In this document: positions 46,801-55,124 of the stretch, piece after piece | Layout of the letters: the number at the start of each line of letters is the position of its first letter | Position numbering within the stretch: position 1 is the first letter of the stretch | NCBI GenBank assembly: GCA_910574745.1 | Contig: CAJTCE010000004.1 | Span: 124,001-188,000, forward strand | Length of the DNA: 64,000 bases | Reading direction: 5' to 3' | DNA from: Lachnospiraceae bacterium | GTDB taxonomy: Bacteria; Bacillota; Clostridia; Lachnospirales; Lachnospiraceae | Notes under the pieces: generated by a model | The model's database searches: none | Told to the model about the DNA's origin: nothing | What the model saw: only the letters and a program-made list of their open reading frames with translations | Position numbers and translations under genes: made by a program

Positions 46801-48743
46801 AAGGCGGTATTATTGACTGGTGTTTGAAGGTAGAAAAAATCAATGACAGAAATATTTACACTCAGGAGACCGGTTATACGGCTATTAAGCCGAGAGAGAA
46901 AAAGTATATTAATATTCTGCAGGTTTTCCCTGTGGAAGGAAACGGTCCGAATCTTGAAGCGTTGACAGAATCAGATATGTTATACAAATATCTTCATGCA
47001 TTAGCTATTGATGACCAGTATGAAATTACCATAAGGACGGTTTCCGTGGCTCAGTTCCAGGCAGATACCATGAATTATTATACGAGGTACCGGGCTAATT
47101 TTGAGAGCGAAGAAGCATTGTGGCAGGAGTTCTTCAATAATTTTGAGAGAACGGCGAATGATAATGCAGGCTATACCCAGGCACAGATTGAGAATGACGA
47201 AGGCAGACCTATGGCTGTAAATATGCTGATTCTGGGATTTGGAGAAAGCTATACCCAGTTTAGCGCAGCGCATCCGATTAATGCGATCAGAAGCTATATC
47301 GAAACCAATAAGCCTGTATTGACAAGTAATAATGTGATTGCTCCCAATATTGGCGCAGCAGATCCTAACAGAACCTTAAACTATAGTTTCTTAAGCTATT
47401 TCGGACAGGATCGTTATGGTTATACCAATCCCTTGTATAATCGCGCAGAGGGAAGCATCAATACCAATAATTTCTTTGCGAGAACGGAGGAGAATGCCTA
47501 TAATACCTATATTGGTCCCCGTGAAGCAGGAAATAATGCCGTGGCTTATATGCCAAACAGTGCGAGAGGACTGGTTCATCTGATACCGGTTGGTTATACC
47601 AACACATATCGTGCCCGCATGAGGACTGATGCAAGTATATTAAACGGAGAGTATGCATTTATTAATGCCCAGCCGGTTAAGAGTCTCTATGGCTCAAATG
47701 ATCCGACGGCAATTGCCTCTAACACCTATGTGGACAAAATGAATGAGGGACAGATTTCCCATTATCCCTATACCTTGGGCGAGAGCGTACTGCTCAGTAA
47801 ATCCCAGGCCCAATATTTCCAGCTGGATTTGGATTCCGATTCCAACGGAGACGGTAATTCGGATATCGTAGTATGGTATACCTTGGGCGATATGGCTAAC
47901 GGACAGGGAACGGCATTAAACGATGCCAATATTTATTCCGCTACTCCCGGCGACGGTATTAACAACTATTATGTTTATAATAACGGAAATGTAACCTTTA
48001 CAGGATTTGGTCAAAGACCGGCTTCCCAGATTACTTCAGGAGAGGCGCAGCTCTTTGTCAACACCCTGATTGCGGCTTATGAGGCGGGACTTGTAAATCC
48101 TACGGTATCTTTTTATGAGACCGATGATTCCAATGCGTCCATGCTTGAGAGTATTGCAGTACCTTATGACGTGAATGTAACAGGCAATAACGTTATTGAT
48201 TCATCCATCCAGATGAATGAGAACGGTACGGATTATCTGTACAAATTTGTCAATCCCAATGCGGATCCTACTACGGCGCCAAGCGGTACCAAGGCATACT
48301 TTAAGGTACAGGATTCCAATCTGGTTAAGGGCGATAAGACCTGTAAGGTAGAGTTCTATCTTGGCGTAGAGGATACTGCTAACCATAGATATACCTGGCC
48401 GGACGGCACGGTATCCGAGATTTTGAATATCCAGTTAACGGATAATACGGTTGTTTCGGTGGTAAGGATTTCCATTGATATTTACAGGGCTGATTTTGGT
48501 GCAAAGATAGGAACTTCCAACGGCAATGCGGCGCTTAATCCCAGATTGGACGTAGGCACTATGTATGGTTTCTATGCTCCCATGTCTTACTTAAACGACA
48601 GGGGCGCGGCTGAGATTTATATCAAGGCGGATACCAGCTACAGGGTATTGAGCAGTTCTACCGGACAGTATGTTGACCGGCCTCTGGGTACGGCATATGA
48701 TATGTTTACCATGATCAAGCAGGATTTACTGAAGCTGGATTAA
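43845..48743 (+). CDS. Giant exported protein of the pilus operon, three-repeat Rossmann-like architecture
   Basis: 1632 residues; ATG 43845 has a GTGGAG RBS, while upstream ATGs in the frame overlap the previous gene. The N-terminus is a signal peptide or anchor (RRFRKRFIFAAVAVLLIAG, likely ending near AEA). Three times the protein has a 'VLEI-P'-like strand (LKVLEITPT at ~54, TVLEIQPT at ~614, INILQVFPVE at ~1020), each followed by a Rossmann-type strand (DLIYLSG ~386, DVIYIGA ~688, VNMLILGFGE ~1124). This suggests three glutaminase- or flavodoxin-like modules, perhaps DUF5057-type. An EF-hand loop spans D929-N931-D933-D937-E940, and SDSNGDGNSD lies near 1331. The function is unknown; a tip or surface role is inference. 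Confidence 0.8.
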   Translation: MKNKRRFRKRFIFAAVAVLLIAGILSLDLARNVSVAEAKQNVFTQIVPYHASGLKVLEITPTVDDKELGYFFPTNVNDELARNVANVTHGTKFNSEIPGIDELWAAADQKAWDRVQADRNSWANGADWYNEQEFHDRYLAEELNAQTDPYLAAVLRSYGMIKPSGSDLGVGSNSEYPIYDRDRKGVFGSVGGTNDYVEIDIPAGNMVQGHYVPNESNTGSYQLTDGYCIGTGEENFDGNAVGPDGSPITNLDKNYIYKKTLVEDGTIVNQAEISANSAIDVSANSTDDQEIYQYEKIAYEGNLPEGIIWVGGSKDGNLDFTFLPNQADIYYGYTVDKIVYLNNNRWYRVGNWIKEYILGDAELNCQVTYEHRTLDALTAADIQNADLIYLSGTADEYKTAGLDMNSELVKEIYNQSAIYHKAVIMDSAIYSGGAEGFTNLDKLALLLWQDDQELVSTWDSCSSYFIEKPAEPGENPDDDTEAIKEYLIDNIDALLGTNDVFTTLQSTMLTGYNGTFAINNIYVYNHHFSDFQSSKLADFQRNALDNIANGDLNSYFTATAANGGFQSVLAYIKLNNEKITTGKMAEGYVTPAIAIQYILCYRGEDLALAKNAYTVLEIQPTRQFKFNSGLESKDYTLETPEVKESRSAFIRDCLNEDIVKAGNQDLVTFDSVTVDAFNTMQTDVLTSYDVIYIGALHTAYYEHVTGTAASIELGTGFVHSSDASIPAYNDDGMDGNVYFNYGDAMTNDAKEAYSSRDLTEAKLIELKDYLQKNGLIIVDEDLMKSIEKGNTVINPTKVSSATTARYDHGRMDDSSNMYELFAFARGGSVSGQDVGYYTNLVSEGDLKNSVVKKADLTSYLNRERLNMLFTSKPSEYSYAENANGQMTIVTYQAADRTDGKYYLDFEFVINNTAAVADATEFYEVHLYLDMNADGRFDDAEEKFDYSVTLAADGSPALNGKDEDGVTHYSLNGGVEYKLRRQVPSDEGGIIDWCLKVEKINDRNIYTQETGYTAIKPREKKYINILQVFPVEGNGPNLEALTESDMLYKYLHALAIDDQYEITIRTVSVAQFQADTMNYYTRYRANFESEEALWQEFFNNFERTANDNAGYTQAQIENDEGRPMAVNMLILGFGESYTQFSAAHPINAIRSYIETNKPVLTSNNVIAPNIGAADPNRTLNYSFLSYFGQDRYGYTNPLYNRAEGSINTNNFFARTEENAYNTYIGPREAGNNAVAYMPNSARGLVHLIPVGYTNTYRARMRTDASILNGEYAFINAQPVKSLYGSNDPTAIASNTYVDKMNEGQISHYPYTLGESVLLSKSQAQYFQLDLDSDSNGDGNSDIVVWYTLGDMANGQGTALNDANIYSATPGDGINNYYVYNNGNVTFTGFGQRPASQITSGEAQLFVNTLIAAYEAGLVNPTVSFYETDDSNASMLESIAVPYDVNVTGNNVIDSSIQMNENGTDYLYKFVNPNADPTTAPSGTKAYFKVQDSNLVKGDKTCKVEFYLGVEDTANHRYTWPDGTVSEILNIQLTDNTVVSVVRISIDIYRADFGAKIGTSNGNAALNPRLDVGTMYGFYAPMSYLNDRGAAEIYIKADTSYRVLSSSTGQYVDRPLGTAYDMFTMIKQDLLKLD

Positions 48744-48844
48744 TCTTAAGGACTGCCATAAAACGAGGCATGTTTTTTGCACGGATATTGCCTGAACAAT
48801 GTGTATTAAACCGATTTCATAATTTTGTGAAAATTGTGTAAAAT

Positions 48845-48875
48845 AAAAAAAAGACCTTTACAGGTCTTTTTTTTT
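48845..48875 (+). terminator. Terminator of the type IV pilus operon
   Basis: A-rich arm ending AAGACCT (48851-48857), loop TTAC, AGGTCTT (48862-48868), then T to 48875. It is a strong A/T-flanked hairpin and could act on both strands. Confidence 0.92.
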
Positions 48876-48885
48876 CGTGTATAGT
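48857..48885 (+). promoter_or_regulatory. Promoter of topA overlapping the pilus terminator
   Basis: TTTACA (48857-48862), 17 bp, TATAGT (48880-48885). The -35 lies in the loop and arm of the terminator hairpin, so the two elements are nested. It is the only candidate before topA. Confidence 0.5.
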
Positions 48886-48965
48886 GTGAAACGATTACTT
48901 CGGGCAGAAAAAACATGTATGGAGTAACGACAATAGACCAAAAGGTTAAAATAAGGGGAAAAATT

Positions 48966-51038
48966 ATGGCAAAGTATTTAGTGATTGTGGAATCGCCTGC
49001 CAAAGTGAAGACGATTAAAAAGTTTTTAGGGGCAAATTATGAGGTAATGGCAAGCAACGGGCATGTGAGGGATTTGCCCAAGAGCCAGTTGGGAATTGAT
49101 GTGGAGCATGATTATGAACCTAAATACATTACCATTCGCGGGAAGGGAGATGTTTTAGCGGCCCTCCGAAAGGAGGTAAAGAAAGCCGATAAGATTTATC
49201 TGGCAACTGACCCTGATCGGGAAGGAGAAGCCATTTCATGGCATCTTTATGCGGCCCTTAAGCTGGAAGATAAAAAGGTCTACCGTATTACCTTTAATGA
49301 AATTACAAAAAATGCAGTAAAAGAATCTTTAAAAAATCCAAGGGAAATTGATATGGATTTAGTGGACGCACAGCAGGCAAGGCGTATGCTTGACCGTATG
49401 GTGGGGTATCGGATTTCCCCCCTTTTGTGGGCAAAGGTTAAAAGGGGCTTAAGTGCCGGCCGGGTGCAGTCGGTGGCTCTTCGCCTTATCGGGGACAGGG
49501 AGGATGAAATTAACGCTTTTATTCCCGAGGAATACTGGAACCTGGAAGCCAAATTCCGGATTCCCGGCGAAAAGAAGCCTTTGACTGCCAAATTTTACGG
49601 CACAAAGGATGAAAAACTCGCTATTACCAATAAAGATGAGATGGACAGTCTCTTAAAAGAATTAGAGGGCGCCAGATTTTTGGTTGCAGATGTAAAGAAG
49701 GGGGAAAGAGTCAGAAAACAGCCCCTTCCCTTTACGACCTCTACTTTACAGCAGGAGGCGTCCAAGGCACTGAATTTTTCCACCCAGAAGACCATGAGAC
49801 TGGCACAGCAGTTATATGAAGGCGTGGAAATAAAAGGACAGGGAACAGTGGGGCTGATCAGTTACCTGCGTACTGATTCCACCCGTATTTCAGACGAGGC
49901 GGCAGCGGCAGCGGCGGATTTTGTTAAAGAGCATTACGGGAATGATTTTCTGCTAAAGCAGAGCAATACCAAAAATTCCAAAGGAAAAATACAGGATGCC
50001 CACGAGGCAATCCGTCCTACCGATATCAACAGAGTGCCTTCTGATTTAAAGGAAGCGCTTCCTAGAGATTTATTCCGTCTTTACCAGCTGATCTGGAGAC
50101 GCTTTACCGCAAGCAGGATGGCGCCTGCAGTCTATGCCACTACTTCCGTCAAAATAGAAGGGAACGGATACCGTTTCCATGTTTCCGCCAGCAAACTGCA
50201 GTTTGAGGGCTTTATGAGCGTATATACGGATGCTGACGAGGAAAAAGCGGAATCCAATACCCTGATCAAGTCTGTTGACAAGGATACGGAGCTTACCCTT
50301 GAGGATTTTGATTACAGCCAGCATTTTACCCAGCCTCCTGCTCATTATACGGAGGCCAGTCTTGTGCGCACATTGGAAGAAATGGGCATTGGGCGGCCAT
50401 CTACCTATGCCCCTACCATTACGACTATTCTTGCCAGAAGATATGTGGCAAAGGAAAATAAAAACCTCTTCATAACCGAATTGGGAGAGGTTGTAAATCA
50501 TATGATGAAGGAAGCCTTTCCGACTATTGTGGATGTTAACTTTACCGCGAACCTGGAATCTTTGCTCGATAAGGTGGAAGAGGGGTCCGTTAACTGGAAG
50601 GTAGTTGTGGAAAATTTCTATCCGGATCTGGATATGGCGGTAATGGAAGCGGAAAAACAGCTGGAAAATGTGGAAATTGCCGATGAAGAGACGGATGTCA
50701 TCTGTGAAAAATGCGGCAGGAACATGGTTATCAAGTATGGTCCTCACGGCAAGTTTTTAGGATGCCCGGGATTTCCGGACTGCAGGAACACCAAGCCCTA
50801 TCTTGAAAAAATCGGCGTGGCATGTCCTAAGTGCGGAAAGGATGTTGTTGTCAGAAAGACCAAAAAAGGCCGTCGTTATTACGGCTGTGAAAATATTCCG
50901 GATTGTGATTTTATGGTATGGCAGCGCCCCAGCGGAAAGCTCTGTCCCAAATGCGGAAATGCATTACTGGAAAGGGGTAACAAGCTTTCCTGTGCTGATG
51001 ACCAGTGCGATTATGTAGAGCTGAAAAAGGCAAAGTAA
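48966..51038 (+). CDS. topA: DNA topoisomerase I
   Basis: This 690-residue type IA topoisomerase relaxes negative supercoils. It has the N-terminal Toprim domain (KYLVIVESPAKVKTIKKFLG), the catalytic tyrosine Y300 in GLISYLRTDSTRIS, and three C-terminal zinc ribbons (CEKC ... CPGFPDC; CPKC ... CENIPDC; CPKC ... CADDQC, from about 578). I choose ATG 48966 (MAKYLVIV) because AAGGGG precedes it; the open frame goes back to 48915. In Bacillus it follows dprA directly; here the pilus operon separates them. Confidence 0.98.
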   Translation: MAKYLVIVESPAKVKTIKKFLGANYEVMASNGHVRDLPKSQLGIDVEHDYEPKYITIRGKGDVLAALRKEVKKADKIYLATDPDREGEAISWHLYAALKLEDKKVYRITFNEITKNAVKESLKNPREIDMDLVDAQQARRMLDRMVGYRISPLLWAKVKRGLSAGRVQSVALRLIGDREDEINAFIPEEYWNLEAKFRIPGEKKPLTAKFYGTKDEKLAITNKDEMDSLLKELEGARFLVADVKKGERVRKQPLPFTTSTLQQEASKALNFSTQKTMRLAQQLYEGVEIKGQGTVGLISYLRTDSTRISDEAAAAAADFVKEHYGNDFLLKQSNTKNSKGKIQDAHEAIRPTDINRVPSDLKEALPRDLFRLYQLIWRRFTASRMAPAVYATTSVKIEGNGYRFHVSASKLQFEGFMSVYTDADEEKAESNTLIKSVDKDTELTLEDFDYSQHFTQPPAHYTEASLVRTLEEMGIGRPSTYAPTITTILARRYVAKENKNLFITELGEVVNHMMKEAFPTIVDVNFTANLESLLDKVEEGSVNWKVVVENFYPDLDMAVMEAEKQLENVEIADEETDVICEKCGRNMVIKYGPHGKFLGCPGFPDCRNTKPYLEKIGVACPKCGKDVVVRKTKKGRRYYGCENIPDCDFMVWQRPSGKLCPKCGNALLERGNKLSCADDQCDYVELKKAK

Positions 51039-51160
51039 AAGGACTGAATGAAAGCGGAAGAACCCAAATCGGAAAAGCAGGCAGGAAAAATAATCAAGGA
51101 ATAGGAATAAAAGACAGGGATAGAAAGTAGAATAAAGAATTAGAAGAAATTGGATGAGAT

Positions 51161-51175
51161 AATATTCAGACAATT
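51161..51175. promoter_or_regulatory. Candidate CodY-binding site upstream of codY
   Basis: AATATTCAGACAATT matches the CodY box AATTTTCWGAAAATT at 13 of 15 positions. It ends 12 bp before the -35 of the codY promoter, a position fit for autoregulation. Confidence 0.6.
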
Positions 51176-51187
51176 ACGCAAAATGAA

Positions 51188-51216
51188 TTGCATCTGTATG
51201 ATAATTGTGCTAAAAT
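51188..51216 (+). promoter_or_regulatory. Sigma-A promoter of codY
   Basis: TTGCAT (51188-51193), 17 bp, TAAAAT (51211-51216), about 52 bp before the codY start. Confidence 0.65.
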
Positions 51217-51268
51217 AGCAATGAATATGTGATTTACAAGCACAATAATACAAGGATGTGATACATAC

Positions 51269-52042
51269 ATGGGCAGCGTTCAGCTACTGGATAAGACCAG
51301 AAAAATAGGGAAATTATTGCATAACAATAACACCAGCAAGGTGGTTTTCAATGATATATGTGATGTGATGAATGAAATTTTGTTATCCAATGTTCTGGTT
51401 ATCAGTAAAAAGGGAAAGGTTCTGGGCGTAGGAAAGAGAAATGAGATCGAACAGATTACAGAGCTGTTAAACGGAGAGGTTGGCAGCTTTATTGATCCTT
51501 TGTTAAACGACAGGCTTCTTTCCGTATTGAGCACTAAGGAAAACGTCAATCTTTCTACTTTGGGGTTTGAAGACACAGATGTAAAAAAATTTCAGGCGGT
51601 CATTGCTCCCATAGAAATAGCGGGAGAAAGACTGGGAACGTTGTTTTTGTATAAGTGCAGTCAGCAGTATGATATTGATGATATTATCCTGACGGAATAC
51701 GGCGTTACGGTGGTAGGACTCGAGATGCTCCGTTCTGTCAATGAGGAAAGCGCTGAAGAGAGCAGAAAGCGTCAGGTGGTAAAATCTGCCATCAGCACCT
51801 TGTCTTCCTCGGAGGAAGAGGCGATTGTACATATCTTTGAGGAATTAAACGGAATGGAAGGAATTCTGGTTGCCAGCAAGATTGCGGACAGAGTGGGAAT
51901 AACAAGGAGCGTTATTGTCAATGCCATCCGTAAACTGGAAAGCGCAGGCGTAATCGAATCCCGAAGCTCGGGGATGAAGGGGACTTATATCAGGGTATTA
52001 AATGATGCGATTTATGAGGAAATAGACAAGTTTAAAGCGTGA
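51269..52042 (+). CDS. codY: GTP-sensing transcriptional pleiotropic repressor CodY
   Basis: This 257-residue CodY senses GTP and branched-chain amino acids and represses nutrient-uptake, motility, competence and sporulation genes during growth. It has the N-terminal GAF sensor (about 1-155) and a C-terminal winged helix-turn-helix with ASKIADRVGITRSVIVNAI and LESAGVIESRSSGMKGTYI. The length is normal, and the RBS AAGGATGTGA precedes the ATG. Its place next to flgB matches the codY-flgB order known from Bacillus. A CodY box lies in its own promoter region. Confidence 0.98.
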   Translation: MGSVQLLDKTRKIGKLLHNNNTSKVVFNDICDVMNEILLSNVLVISKKGKVLGVGKRNEIEQITELLNGEVGSFIDPLLNDRLLSVLSTKENVNLSTLGFEDTDVKKFQAVIAPIEIAGERLGTLFLYKCSQQYDIDDIILTEYGVTVVGLEMLRSVNEESAEESRKRQVVKSAISTLSSSEEEAIVHIFEELNGMEGILVASKIADRVGITRSVIVNAIRKLESAGVIESRSSGMKGTYIRVLNDAIYEEIDKFKA

Positions 52043-52149
52043 AACTTTAGTACTGGATAGTAATAGGAAATTAGTACTATGACGAAAAGGCCTTTCATCA
52101 GAAAAGCGTTAAAATAAAATAAAAAGGCAAATGGATTTGGCAAAAAGTT

Positions 52150-52181
52150 AAAGGGATTTACAAAGCGGTAACTCCCTTTTT
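52150..52181 (+). terminator. Terminator after codY
   Basis: AAAGGGATTTAC (52150-52161) pairs with GTAACTCCCTTT (52168-52179) with one mismatch, loop AAAGCG, then TTTTT. It isolates codY from the flagellar operon. Confidence 0.8.
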
Positions 52182-52194
52182 GTATTAAAATACC

Positions 52195-52222
52195 TTGTCT
52201 TTTTTGGAAAAATAACTATAAT
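52195..52222 (+). promoter_or_regulatory. Sigma-A type promoter of the flagellar operon
   Basis: TTGTCT (52195-52200), 16 bp, TATAAT (52217-52222), 57 bp before flgB. This is the only good promoter seen for the long flagellar operon. Confidence 0.55.
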
Positions 52223-52278
52223 AGAATAAGATAGGTTTGTTGTGTATACAATAATAAGCCGGCCAAAGGAGTGAAATT

Positions 52279-52668
52279 ATGATTTCATCAAGTGTTTTTG
52301 ATTATGTGAATGTATTGAACAAAGCCATGGATGCATCTTGGTATCGGAATGAGCTGATCAGCAACAACATTTCCAATCAGGATACACCGGGCTATAAGAG
52401 GCAGGATGTGGATTTTCAGAGTGCTCTTAAAACAGCTCTGCAGACCTCGGGTTATCAGACCATGGATGGCAAGGTAGGGCATGTGAGGACATCGGCGTTA
52501 GAGGTGTCCGCCTATACCGACTACGGCGGTTACTCCTACAGAATTGATGGTAACAATGTGGATCCTGAGGTAGAATATGTGGAGCTTGCCAGCAACCAGA
52601 TCAGATACCAGGCACTCAGAGATAGTGTGAATCAGGAATTTGCGCTTTTAAAAGCGGCCATGAAATAA
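52279..52668 (+). CDS. flgB: Flagellar basal-body rod protein FlgB
   Basis: This 129-residue proximal rod subunit has the conserved rod N-terminal stretch NELISNNISNQDTPGYKRQD and a helical C-terminus. It is exported through the flagellar secretion apparatus without a signal peptide. It is the first gene of the operon, with RBS AAAGGAGTG, followed by flgC at 18 bp. Length is normal. Confidence 0.96.
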   Translation: MISSSVFDYVNVLNKAMDASWYRNELISNNISNQDTPGYKRQDVDFQSALKTALQTSGYQTMDGKVGHVRTSALEVSAYTDYGGYSYRIDGNNVDPEVEYVELASNQIRYQALRDSVNQEFALLKAAMK

Positions 52669-52686
52669 TAGGAGGTTTCTACGATT

Positions 52687-53133
52687 ATGGGATTATTTAC
52701 TGCTTTTGATATTAATGCATCAGGTCTGACGGCGCAGCGTTATCGTATGGATGTAGTGGCGGAGAACATTGCCAATGTCAATACCACCCGTACAGAGGAT
52801 GGCACTCCTTACAGAAGAAAAATCGTTACTTTTCAGGAGAAAAGCGGAGGTCCTTCCTTTGCGGATACCCTGCACAAGGCAAAAGGAACTTACTTAGGGC
52901 ACGGCGTGAAAGTAACGGGTACCTATGATGACTACGAAACGGATTTAATCAAGGCTTATGATCCGGCGCACCCGGATGCCGATGAAGACGGATATGTTCT
53001 TTATCCCAATGTCAATATTATTACGGAAATGACCGACCTGATTGATGCAAGTCGTTCCTATGAAGCGAATGCTACGGCATTTAACACAAGCAAGGACATT
53101 GCGGTCAAAGGTCTGGAAATGGCACAAAATTAA
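52687..53133 (+). CDS. flgC: Flagellar basal-body rod protein FlgC
   Basis: This 148-residue rod protein has a conserved start FDINASGLTAQRYRMDVVAE with NIANVNTTRT, and a C-terminus SYEANATAFNTSKDIAVKGL. It forms the rod with FlgB, FlgF and FlgG. It has AGGAGG upstream and lies between flgB and fliE as in most Firmicutes. Confidence 0.96.
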   Translation: MGLFTAFDINASGLTAQRYRMDVVAENIANVNTTRTEDGTPYRRKIVTFQEKSGGPSFADTLHKAKGTYLGHGVKVTGTYDDYETDLIKAYDPAHPDADEDGYVLYPNVNIITEMTDLIDASRSYEANATAFNTSKDIAVKGLEMAQN

Positions 53134-53155
53134 AATAGAATCGGAGGCTTAGGAA

Positions 53156-53491
53156 ATGGATATCAGTTCATTATATAACATCACTTCCAGCGCAATCCGG
53201 AGCGCATATGGAAGCGGGGAGACGGGAGCGATTCCCAAAGCTACAATTATGGATGAAAGTCAGGATGTTTTCGGTTCTTTTCTGGATTCCGCAATCAAAA
53301 ACATCAATTCGACCAATGCATACATATCCAATGCAGAAAATGAAAAAATCAGGTTTGCCATGGGAGAGACTGAAAATACCCATGACCTTGTTGATGCCAT
53401 GCAGAAGGCTTCTACAGCTATGAGTTATACCATGGCTGTCAGGGACAAATTTCTGGAAGCATACAAAGAGATTATGAATATCCAGATTTAA
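53156..53491 (+). CDS. fliE: Flagellar hook-basal body complex protein FliE
   Basis: This 111-residue protein, with DSAIKNINSTNAYISNAENE in the middle and a C-terminal HDLVDAMQKASTAM helix, joins the MS ring (FliF) to the rod. Small size and position are typical. It is spaced 22 bp on each side. Confidence 0.94.
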   Translation: MDISSLYNITSSAIRSAYGSGETGAIPKATIMDESQDVFGSFLDSAIKNINSTNAYISNAENEKIRFAMGETENTHDLVDAMQKASTAMSYTMAVRDKFLEAYKEIMNIQI

Positions 53492-53513
53492 TTTCTAAGG
53501 AGCAGAAAAAACA

Positions 53514-55118
53514 ATGGACCAGATAAAGGAACTGCCAAAGAAGATTTTAGAATGGTGGAACAAATTTGACACAAAACAAAGAACGATTATAATCAGTATT
53601 GCGGCGGGTGTTGTTTTAGCGCTTGCCCTTTTAGTGACCTTGCTGACCAAAAAAGATTATGTTCTGCTTGCCTCCTGTGAATCAACGGCAGAGGCGGCGG
53701 AAATTACCGAGCTTTTGGATAGCAACCAGATGACTTTTAAGACCAATACGGAAGGAACCCAGATTTATATTCTGGAAAAACAGGAGGGACCGGCTAATCT
53801 TTTGCTGGGGGCAAACAACATTCCTACCATGTCCTACACCATTGATAAGGTCACGGAAGGCGGATTTTCCACAACAGAATCGGATAAGCAGAAACGTTAT
53901 AAAATATTTTTACAGGATGCCATGGAAGAGGCTTTAGAGAGCAATGCGCTTATTAAGAAAGCTACGGTTCAGTTGGATATTCCTGAAGACGACGGTACGC
54001 TGATTGCCCAGGATAAGGAGTCCTTTGCGGCGATTACCCTTACGCTGGAAGGTGAAATGTCAGAGGATGCGGCAGGAGCAATTGCCAGATTCGTTGCTAC
54101 GGCATTGGGAAATGAAACGACGGACAATGTGACCATTATCGATACGGAAGGCAATCTGCTCTTTTCAGGGGAAGATACTTCCACTACCGGTGGGATTACT
54201 GCAAACAGTCAGCTTTCCATGAAGAAAAAGGCTGAGGATCTTGTAAAAGGCGAGGTAAGATCCGTGCTTTTGGGAACTGATTTATACGACAGCATTGAGG
54301 TGGCAAGTAATCTGGATCTGGATTTCTCCACTACCAGAAATGTGCGTCATGAGTATTTTGCACCTGATGGAGCGAGCCAGGGGCTTTTAAGTCATGAGGA
54401 TACTTATCAGTCGGATTCCCAAGGCGGCGTAGGCGGCCCGCCGGGAACCACCAGTAATGACAGCGATGACAATACTTCTTATCAGATACAGAATTATAAC
54501 GAATCCTCTGAAAGCATTACCCAGGAATCAAGGGACTATCTTCCCGGAGAAGATGTGAAAGAACAGACGATTCCGCCGGGACTCATTCAGTATGATACAT
54601 CATCCGTAGGTATTGCGGCCAAAAGGCTTCATGTCTACAAAGAAGAAGAGGTGGAAGCCCAGGGGCTTTTGACGGATATGAGCTGGGATGAGTTTAAGGC
54701 TGCCAATGAAGAACAGGTAAAGCTGGAGGTTGATGAAGAGCTTTATTCAGTAGTACATACCGCTACAGGAATTCCTTTGGAGAATATTTCCATTGTAGCA
54801 TATGAGGTTCCTGTTTTTATCGACAGGGAAGGTCTGGACGTTGAAGCAACAGACGTTATTCAGATTGTGATTATCGTTATTATTTTGGGACTGCTGGCAT
54901 TTGTCATCCTTCGTAGCATGAGAAGTGCAAAGGCGGCGGAGCCGGAGGAAGAACTTTCCGTGGAAAGTCTGTTACAGTCTACGCCGGCTGAGGTATTAGA
55001 AGATATCGAACTGGAGGAGAAATCCGAAACCAGGAAGCTTATAGAAAAATTTGTGGATGAAAATCCGGAAGCGGTGGCAAGTCTGCTCAGAAACTGGTTG
55101 ACGGAAGATTGGGGGTAA
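53514..55118 (+). CDS. fliF: Flagellar MS-ring protein FliF
   Basis: The 534-residue MS-ring subunit has two membrane helices (about 24-45 and 447-468) bounding the periplasmic-facing ring-building motifs (SCESTAEAAEITELLDSNQ, then LLSHEDTYQSDSQGG). A Ser/Gly/Asp-rich stretch lies at about 300-335. The C-terminal cytoplasmic tail (SLLRNWLTEDWG) binds FliG, whose gene follows after 6 bp. The length is normal for Clostridia. Confidence 0.97.
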   Translation: MDQIKELPKKILEWWNKFDTKQRTIIISIAAGVVLALALLVTLLTKKDYVLLASCESTAEAAEITELLDSNQMTFKTNTEGTQIYILEKQEGPANLLLGANNIPTMSYTIDKVTEGGFSTTESDKQKRYKIFLQDAMEEALESNALIKKATVQLDIPEDDGTLIAQDKESFAAITLTLEGEMSEDAAGAIARFVATALGNETTDNVTIIDTEGNLLFSGEDTSTTGGITANSQLSMKKKAEDLVKGEVRSVLLGTDLYDSIEVASNLDLDFSTTRNVRHEYFAPDGASQGLLSHEDTYQSDSQGGVGGPPGTTSNDSDDNTSYQIQNYNESSESITQESRDYLPGEDVKEQTIPPGLIQYDTSSVGIAAKRLHVYKEEEVEAQGLLTDMSWDEFKAANEEQVKLEVDEELYSVVHTATGIPLENISIVAYEVPVFIDREGLDVEATDVIQIVIIVIILGLLAFVILRSMRSAKAAEPEEELSVESLLQSTPAEVLEDIELEEKSETRKLIEKFVDENPEAVASLLRNWLTEDWG

Positions 55119-55124
55119 CGAGCA

